A stretch of DNA of 64,000 bases from Fremontodendron californicum (taxonomy: Eukaryota; Streptophyta; Magnoliopsida; Malvales; Malvaceae). The notes beneath the pieces were generated by a model. It was not told the origin of the DNA. It saw only the letters and a list, made by a program, of their open reading frames with translations, and ran no database searches. The translations under genes and the position numbers were made by a program. The stretch lies in contig JAULJL010000010.1 of the NCBI GenBank assembly GCA_030761205.1, positions 563,001 through 627,000 on the forward strand, read 5' to 3'. Of the stretch, positions 58,595-64,000 are shown one piece after another. The stretch's first letter is position 1; every line of letters starts with the position of its first letter.

Positions 58595-61500
58595 TTATTG
58601 GGGCAGCAGCAACAGTGATAAAATTTCGGAAAATTGCAGTCGCTTTGATGGGCAATTATTCCAGCACTTGGTCATCAGAGATTTGAGGATTTGTGGGCAG
58701 TCATTGGGTATATCAGGCCTTAGGCCACAAGCAGCTATACCTACCGCTGCTTGCACCGGTGAACATGCAGAATAGGCTGCCTCACCCGTCACCATCTCCC
58801 AAATCACCATCCCAAAACTATAGGAATTACTCATCCATGTCTCGCTAACATTCTCTGGGTCCCCCGCAATGATCTGCACTCAAAATATGAGCAGCTCCTT
58901 TAATTGAGTTGTACAGAATTGGAATATGAAAAGAAGAAGAAAAAAAAAGAAAAAGGATAATGGACATATAAAGTATTGTTGTATTTGCAAATCAAATCAC
59001 GAGTGACATAATTAACGCATTGAAACTCTTCCCAGTTCTATTATCGCCTTTTTTTACACCAAAATATCAACAACTCTGATATTAAGTATTGTTAGGAATC
59101 CAAATAACATCAGAACACATTAAAGAGACCTAACTTGCAGCAGCATGTAGAAGAGAATCAATCAGCTAAAGTTGAAGTAAATTTTCAGCAACAGAACCCT
59201 CCCTCCTCCATACGCATGCCAAAGAAAAAATTAAGGACAGAAATATATAATAGAATATGGCATCACTATATGATGATCAGTGAAACATATATAGAATACA
59301 ATGCAATACATCATAAGTTATTTCCTCTAGTTTTTCTTTAAAGATATGAATAAGCCAAAGTAGCAGTAAAAAAGTGGCCTTTGAGATGAGGTCTGGAAAA
59401 GGACTAAAATCATACTAAAATTAAAAAGTTCCAATATGCGGGCTCCACAGTTAGACAATTTGGTAAAAGTGGCACCTCAACAGTGTTGATGCCTTGTTTA
59501 ATTGAGAATGTAGGAGTGCATTATATAAAGGTTAACACCATATTGAAGTGTAAAGCAAGAACAATCATTAGGACATGTTACGCATGCCCAAACAATGATG
59601 TTGGATAAGTGACATAAAGTCTCTTTTAGCAAGATTATTAATTAGATTGATCCTAACAGTTGTTGTACCCACATACATTTAACCTTAAGAACATTACATA
59701 AACACAAACAAAAATCAATATGAATTGCCCAAAGTGATAAATCAACTGTTGAGAAGGTTTATTTAGGTTAATTTGACCTGGACTGTGGGCATGATGGTTA
59801 TGAGTTATGACCAATGTTGGGAATAGAGTTTGTGCAATGAGGTTATGAGCAATTAATGTTGAAGAGGCATGATGACATGACATTAATTAATTAAGATGAT
59901 ACAAACCTCAGGAGCTAGCCAACGGTAACCATCAGTTTCATACTCCATTGCCTCGCCAACACTCTTCTTGCAAGCAGTGACTATACCCATGTCCCCCAAG
60001 CATGCATTACCATGCTTATCTAGCAGAATCCTGTGTGTGTTGAGGTCTCTGTATGCAACACCATGATCGTTTATAAATTTGACTCCTTCTGCTACATCAC
60101 CAGCAATTCTCATTATCTCCTTAATCTGAAGCTTCTTGTAATTGTTCTTTAGCATCAAATCATGGACTGATCCACCTTCCATCAACTTGGTCACCACACA
60201 CAACCCATTATTTTCATCAACACAAACACCATAAAATTGCAAAATGCTCCTATGCCCACAAGTCATAAACTCTAAGAGATCTTTTCGAAGTTCAAACTCA
60301 TAAGAATTCCCCTTGTCACATCCTTTGAGCTTTTCAATTCCAACACGTTTACCCTTGTAAACACCTTTAAAGGAGTTGGGTCCAATCTGATCAGTAAACT
60401 CCAGATTGTCAGAATTCAACAGCCATTTTCCAATCTCGTCCCCACCTGATTGGATGGTTTGCCATTCATCAACCAACACAACAAACGATGAAGTGGGCAG
60501 AGGCATTTCAAGCTGAATTTTTGTATTTGTATTTTCAATCCCATTTCTATGAGTCAGCTCAATTGTGTCTTCTTCAATTTCCCCAAAGTCTCTCCCTTTA
60601 GTATTCTCCTCCTGACACCCACAAAGACCAAATGGTAGCTTCACAGTTGTCATTTTGGGCTTCTTGATAGCAGATTTGAGGGCACTCTCTACGTGGGATT
60701 TAAATAACTTGTCTTGGGCGGGTTGAACCAAGAAAAGAATAATTCCAAGGGTAAAGCCTTTCTTCTCAAATATCTGTATTTTCTTGCAACAAATGGAAGC
60801 AGTAGCAAGAGCACCAGACATGGCGGACCAAGAAAAGCAAGAGTTACAAGCAAATGTGAGCTTAAAAACAGAACCTTGTACCTCATTATCTGACACTTGC
60901 TGCATAAATATAGCAGGGTGATCGTTCCCTGATGCCTGCTCTATCAATTTTATATGTAGAAACACTTCTTTCATATCAAATCCCGCCTGTGCATAACTGT
61001 CAACATATATAATACCAAAAAAGAAAAATGAGAAATGCAAACTAGAGGAAGAAGAAATAGGAAAATTTTAGCAATAACTAAGGCAATGCCACTTTAAACG
61101 TTTTTAGAAAATAATAATAATAATAATGAGAAACCCAAATTATCACTGATAAAAAGCCAAGGAAAAAAAAAAACCAAAACCCATGCTTCAGATTCAGATT
61201 CAGAGTTGAGTTTAGTTTAGTTTAGTTAATGCTGAAAGGAAACTATTTTTAAATTGGTGTTAATTTTTCTTGCAATTTTCAGAGTAACCAAAAATGAGTA
61301 TGAACAAGGAATAGGCTAGGCAAGGCAAGGTGACCTGAGAGGCAAGGAATCATAATGCTTCCGAATATTGGAGACAAGCTTCTCAGGCAACTGACTTCCA
61401 GGGTAAAGCTGAGTCAAGTTCCGTACAACGGTACCCCAGACCAGTTTTCGGTAAGTCTCGACCTTGGAGGGAGCAGAATGGAGAGAAAGAGGAGGCTGAT

Positions 61501-61753
61501 CACGTGGGGGGTCGAGGTTGAGCGAGTTCTTGAGGGAGGAGATGGCCTCGGAGACGTTCCTGCTCAGCCTCTGAAATCGTTTATGCATAGCGGATGGCGC
61601 TTCAAGTTTGGACGAAGCAGAAGCAGAAGCAGAGGAGGAAGATGAAGATGAAGAGGCCTCCTCGGATCTGTGGTTGGTCCGCATCAGAACCTGCTCCACC
61701 GTGTCGTCGTCGGTGGTGGGTTGGGTGGACCAGCAGTCGAGGGCTGCAGCCAT
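58595..61753 (-). CDS. Raf/TKL-like protein kinase with degenerate catalytic motifs
   Basis: Three exons, 61753-61335, 60996-59907 and 58873-58595, give 595 aa. Residues 1-139 hold Ser/Ala repeats (39-53) and a conserved-looking helical block (MHKRFQRLSRNVSEAISSLK, VETYRKLVWGTVVRNLTQ). Residues 140-330 are of unknown fold. The kinase domain runs from about 335 to 595. The Lys of the VAIK site is Lys362 (VGIEKLKG). HRD reads YRD with Asp457, but the HRDLKxxN motif reads YRDLNTHR: Lys is Asn and the metal-binding Asn is Arg462. DFG reads DMG (Asp475). The glycine loop is GPNSFKG. APE (501-503), the MSNSYSFGMVIWEMVTGEAA block and the C-lobe CWNNCPSKR are intact. Two possibilities remain, an unusual active kinase or a pseudokinase; splice sites and frame are sound, so it is not a decayed gene. 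Confidence 0.9.
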
Positions 61754-64000
61754 GAGCGGAGACCAGAGTGGGTGGCTAATGGCTATGGGAAATGTGTTAA
61801 ACTGGAAGGAGCTTGTGGTTACAAAGGGGCGAGGGTAAGGGTGGTTTGGTCTGCTCTGCTTGAGCTCCTCGATCGTCTTATTATTATTTTTTTTTTTTAC
61901 TTTTTGTTAATATATATATATATATATCTATATAGTATTTATTTATTTGTTGTCTGTGTTGGATTTCTGACGCAGAAGGGCTTGGATTGGGAGGAGGAAG
62001 AGCCGAAGAGGTGGTCAGGTGGTGGTGGTGGTTTGTTTTTCTTTCTTTTCTGAGATTAAGTAAAAGTAATAATAATATGTTATCAAATGGTTTGATTGAG
62101 AAAGGTAAAGCCATGGACCATCATGATCATGATGCATTGATGCAAGCATGCATGCATGATCCATCATAATTATTCAGTAGTGAATTTTATGATGATAATT
62201 TTACACGTTTTACAAACTTAATGACATAAAACTAAACTAAACTGTATAATGGATAAGTTTATTTATATATTTATTATTAATGCATATGACAACTGACATG
62301 AGATGATATGGCATGAGTCATGACTGTGTGAGCTACGATGGCATGATGGTAAAATATGGGACCATAAAAGGTTTAATGGGGCTCTCCGCTGGACGGACTG
62401 GTTGACCTGCTCTGATCCTGCTTCCTGTCTGTGGTTTGGTTTGGCAATGCCATGTGACCCACATTGACGAAAGAAATCATGTGGAAGTGAAATCAAAGGA
62501 AAGGGATGTATCTTTGCTTTGGGATGGGATGGGACGCTGATTTTGGTTAATAAACTTTGGATATTTCATTTCTATATTATATAATATATTCCACTTTTGA
62601 TGGTCCCACATGTTATATTACATGAAGAAAAACAATCAAAGCTTTTATTTTATGTTTTGATGGATAAATCATGCATGCCCATCCATGGGTTGTCGCCCAA
62701 GCCCAACACAGCCGATGCAATTTTCTACATGGATTTGCTCAGTGATTTGCTCCGTAAATGGAGATTGCTGTTCATGGTTCTGGTGCCTTCATGCACTGTT
62801 CTTGATTTCCGTCATTGTTTCTACTTTTTCCTGTTTTTCGTACTGTTTTTGGTCAGCCTATCCATACTTATCTGTTTAGCTCTCTGTATTAGAGTTTTTT
62901 CCTAAGCTTTTTTCCTCTACTGTGTAAAAAGATGAACCTGCCACCCCTTTCTGTTGCCCTCCCTCAGCCTTCCATTTTTTAGACTGTTGTATACTTTGGT
63001 GAGCTGATATAACTGTTCTCTGTGTCAGAAGTAGGCATTCTGCCCATACTCTTGTGTGCTGATCGTTAGACCCTTTTTCCTTAAAAAAAGTTTTTTTGCT
63101 TTCGAAAACAACCATTCCGGCATTTCTATTGCAGGTACACTCTCAATTTTTGCTTCCTTTGTTCTCTGGCTTTTGCTCATTTTTTTCCTTGCTCTTCTTT
63201 GGTGGGTCTGAAAACAACTGATTGCTGTAAATTTTATAGCCATGTCTGTGCTCCATTTTTTTGAAATGCTTTGCTGATAAATTACTTGCTTTATATTGTT
63301 TTTAAAGAAACAATGTTCATAATTTTTTGCTAAATTGCTTAGTTTTAACTTTGAATGCTATTCTTTTGTGGTGTTAGTTTTTGTGGTTAAACTCCTGATG
63401 CTGACGACTGTTTTGAAAGGGTTTTCTATCAAGGTTTCTTCATCTTCAAGTTGCTGTGCTACTCTTTCTGGTCAGTGTTTGAAGCTGCTCCTTTTATCTG
63501 GTATTGTGATTTTGGTTTGATTTAGTTTTTTAAACAGACTTATTGCCTGTGTTTCCATGTTGTTTTTTTCTCCCTGTATTTCCATGTCTGTGATCCATTT
63601 TTTTTAATGGTTTGCTGATGGATTTCCTGCTTTGTCAATGTTACTTTGTTGCGGTTATATTGTTTTAAAGAAACAATGTTCATCATTTTTGCTAACTTGC
63701 TTAATTTTAACTTTGATTGGTGTTCTTTTATAGTTTAGTTTTTATAGTTAAATTCTTGATGCTAACCACTGTTTTGAAATGGTTTGTGTGAAGGTTTGTT
63801 CATCTTCAAGTTGTTCTGCTACTCTTTCTGGTCAGTGTTTGAAGCTGCGTAAGTTGGTTGCTCTATGGTTTGTTTCTTTTATCTGGTATTGTGATTTTGC
63901 TTTGATTTAATTTTTTAAACAAACTTCTTGCCTGTGTTTCCATGCTGTTTTTTCTTCCCCTGGACTTCCTTGCCATGTGTTTGTTGAATTGCTAAATGGT
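61754..64000. other. Promoter side of the kinase gene and gene-free DNA to the window end
   Basis: 61754-62170 is the kinase leader and promoter, with a (TA)n tract near 61912 and a (CAT)-(GATC) patch near 62120. From 62500 the sequence is T-rich with splice-like signals but no convincing frame. The 102-aa frame at 62597-62905 has no domain. A tandem repeat begins at 63241. Confidence 0.45.
63241..63975. repeat. Tandem duplication with a period of about 342 bp
   Basis: CATGTCTGTGCTCCATTTTT at 63241 recurs as CATGTCTGTGATCCATTTTT at 63583. The following blocks, AAAGAAACAATGTTCAT, CTTTCTGGTCAGTGTTTGAA and TTTTATCTGGTATTGTGATT, repeat in the same order with small insertions and substitutions. 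CCATGTGTTTGTTGAATTGC near 63974 may begin a third copy at the window edge. Confidence 0.8.

Noticed and set aside
62597..62905. 102-aa + strand frame with a hydrophobic C-terminus
   Set aside because: The hydrophobicity comes from T-rich DNA. No family features, and the neighbouring DNA looks the same without a frame.

Overview
This is nuclear DNA from a flowering plant, most likely a eudicot. Every convincing gene has plant relatives, the genes are split by many AT-rich GT–AG introns, and the intergenic DNA is AT-rich with long (TA)n tracts, MITEs and a chromodomain-bearing Ty3 retrotransposon. I cannot narrow the species from sequence alone. There are no tRNA, rRNA, CRISPR or operon-like features.

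Layout, left to right. (1) 1-2.6 kb: tandem repeat, a GC-rich hAT-type MITE and the upstream region of an ARID gene. (2) 2.67-13.03 kb, + strand: a 12-exon gene for a protein with an ARID DNA-binding domain and an HSP20-like C-terminus. Its fifth intron holds a nested insertion: a 5.35-kb chromovirus inside a 224-bp fold-back, Mutator-type MITE, each with its own target-site duplication. (3) 16.64-17.08 kb, +: an intronless gene for a small basic protein of unknown function. (4) 18.58-19.81 kb, +: NADPH-thioredoxin reductase (NTRA/NTRB type). (5) 20.83-25.52 kb, -: RRN3/TIF-IA, the RNA polymerase I initiation factor (15 coding exons, 630 aa). (6) 29.22-31.53 kb, +: an AAGAB/p34-like adaptin-binding protein (6 exons, 413 aa). 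(7) 34.34-34.92 kb, -: an intronless ATL-type RING-H2 E3 ligase. (8) 34.9-40.2 kb: a MITE-rich interval. (9) 40.27-46.10 kb, -: an MLO protein (15 exons, 566 aa) resembling the MLO8/MLO10 group. (10) 46.1-53.0 kb: gene-free. (11) 53.04-55.76 kb, +: a PIN-LIKES (PILS) auxin carrier (9 exons, 420 aa). (12) 57.6-58.4 kb: a LINE remnant. (13) 58.60-61.75 kb, -: a Raf/TKL-like kinase whose catalytic-loop Asn and glycine loop are altered. (14) 61.8-64 kb: no gene, with a tandem repeat running off the edge.

The genes are unrelated housekeeping, signalling and transport loci, as is usual in plants. I see no cluster acting as one pathway. All exon joins were worked out by hand from splice consensus and codon phase; for each multi-exon gene the exon lengths add up to one open frame.

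I found no wholly new biological system. The best leads are the nested insertion with both target-site duplications readable, the contradiction between the retrotransposon's young LTRs and its broken coding region, the predicted pseudokinase, the (GAA)11 tract touching the MLO start codon, and several MITEs whose ends and target duplications can be defined to the base.
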